From assembly GCA_002742765.1 (NCBI GenBank), contig DLUF01000093.1, forward strand, positions 1 to 42,096: a DNA stretch of 42,096 bases, written 5' to 3'. The DNA is from Sulfurospirillum sp. UBA12182. GTDB lineage: Bacteria; Campylobacterota; Campylobacteria; Campylobacterales; Sulfurospirillaceae. Position 1 is the first letter of the stretch. The number at the start of each line of letters is the position of its first letter. This document shows, in pieces, positions 41,310-42,096 of the stretch. Made by a program: the position numbers and the translations under genes. The notes below the pieces were generated by a model. The model ran no database searches and was not told where the DNA came from. It was given only the letters and a program-made list of their open reading frames with translations.

Positions 41310-42096
41310 AACTTATCCTCATCTAATTCACGAATAGGCTCTGCTTGTGGCTTGGCAATATAATATCCTTGTACATAATCTACTCCTATACTTTTTATAC
41401 ACTCTAACTCATATGGGGTTTCAACACCTTCTGCTAAAACTTTGATATTGTTTTCTTTCGCTAAATTATATAAAGCTTTATAAACAGATTGTTTAAGTTC
41501 ATCTGCATAGATATTTGAAACAATTTTTCTATCGACTTTGATAATATCTGGCTTTAAGTCTATAATCATATTTAAACTAGAATATCCCTCTCCAACATCA
41601 TCAAGTGCAACTTTGAAGCCTTGCTCACGATAATACTTTAAAATACCCTTTAAATGTTCAATATCTTTTACTTGTTCTGTCTCTACTACTTCAAAGATGA
41701 TATTTTTTGGATCAAATTCTAGCTGATTTGCCCATTTTACAGTTGAAGCAAGACAAAAATGAGGATCATAAATAGCTGTTGGCAAAAAGTTGATAAATAC
41801 CTTATGTTTTATTTTTTTGACAGCAGAAGTTTTCAAGGCTGATTCCCGACATAATCTATCGAGTCTAAAATTCATATCATTTCTCTTTGACTTTGAAAAG
41901 AGTTCATCAGGATAGATTAGTTCTCCTTTTTTATTTACACCTCTTATGAGTGCCTCATATCCATAGATACCTTTTGTTTTCATATCGACTATGGGTTGAA
42001 AATGAGAAGTAACACTCTGATTATTTATAATGTCAAAAAATTCTTGGTCTCTTACTAAATTTATATAGATTTGAAGGGACTTGGCACTTAAAATAG
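41306..42096 (-). CDS. EAL-domain cyclic di-GMP phosphodiesterase (5' partial)
   Basis: The frame remains open to the window end; upstream codons read HFQPIVD before the internal ATG at 41983, which is part of the EAL domain itself, so the start is outside. The domain has YGYEALIRG (EAL), INFLPTA, FEVVETEQ, ALDDVGEGYSSL (in place of DDFGTGYSS), DIIKVDR, LAEGVET and VQGYYIAKP. The metal and catalytic residues look kept, so activity is likely. Any N-terminal sensor is not visible. It overlaps the lipocalin gene by 4 bases. Confidence 0.92.
   Translation of the reverse strand, partial: ILSAKSLQIYINLVRDQEFFDIINNQSVTSHFQPIVDMKTKGIYGYEALIRGVNKKGELIYPDELFSKSKRNDMNFRLDRLCRESALKTSAVKKIKHKVFINFLPTAIYDPHFCLASTVKWANQLEFDPKNIIFEVVETEQVKDIEHLKGILKYYREQGFKVALDDVGEGYSSLNMIIDLKPDIIKVDRKIVSNIYADELKQSVYKALYNLAKENNIKVLAEGVETPYELECIKSIGVDYVQGYYIAKPQAEPIRELDEDKL

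Noticed and set aside
1-42096. tRNA, rRNA, CRISPR array, prophage or plasmid origin
   Set aside because: No cloverleaf, regular spaced repeats, phage genes or replication genes were recognised by eye in the gaps.

Overview
The window is an AT-rich (roughly one third G+C), gene-dense piece of a chromosome from a Campylobacterota (epsilonproteobacterial) organism, most like Sulfurimonas, Arcobacter or a relative. The evidence is a Wolinella/Helicobacter-type hydABCDE hydrogenase operon, a futalosine-pathway type UbiD decarboxylase, a hemC-proS-hemA-prenyltransferase-DUF2018 gene string of the kind known from Helicobacter, and an htrA-cprRS arrangement like that of Campylobacter. No rRNA, tRNA, CRISPR array or intact insertion sequence was seen.

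Region 1 (1-19.1 kb) is a hydrogen-metabolism island. It opens with the 3' part of a B12-binding protein whose cap domain carries the W-x9-EH signature of CarH-type photoreceptors. Next comes the maturation operon hypB-hypC-hypD-hypE-hypA on the minus strand. Divergent from it is a small degenerate IS1595-transposase-like protein. A PAS-GGDEF diguanylate cyclase broken by one in-frame TAG, the nickel regulator gene nikR, and hypF follow. The membrane-bound uptake hydrogenase operon hydA-hydB-hydC-hydD-hydE runs directly into hypF. Behind it lies a second, cytoplasmic [NiFe] hydrogenase (small and large subunit) whose genes overlap a TetR-family regulator gene. HypA-F and HydD build the active sites. 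HydABC would oxidise hydrogen in the periplasm and pass electrons to menaquinone. The second enzyme has features of sensory or cytosolic group 2-like enzymes.

Region 2 (19.3-30.1 kb) is housekeeping: a TerB-like protein, an unknown HTH-like protein, a CNNM/CBS membrane protein, then a long minus-strand string for menaquinone and haem synthesis (UbiD-type decarboxylase, hemC, a Dsb-like thiol protein, fxsA, proS, hemA, a long-chain prenyl diphosphate synthase, a small exported protein and a DUF2018 protein).

Region 3 (30.3-33.7 kb, plus strand) is sulfur metabolism: a YedF-like protein lacking its expected cysteines, then metY, an Rrf2 regulator and cysK behind a clear sigma70-type promoter and closed by a strong terminator. 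Region 4 (33.7-42.1 kb) holds a CPA2 antiporter, hspR-cbpA, htrA-cprR-cprS, a degenerate GGDEF-like protein, a lipocalin, and an EAL-domain protein cut by the window end.

The points most worth following are: an (AT)6 tract in hydC that puts the last part of the cytochrome b anchor out of frame, and which looks like a reversible on/off switch; the three-gene tetR-hydrogenase operon with an unusual proximal Fe-S cluster ligand; the IS1595-derived protein at the hyp promoter; and the nonsense codon in the diguanylate cyclase.
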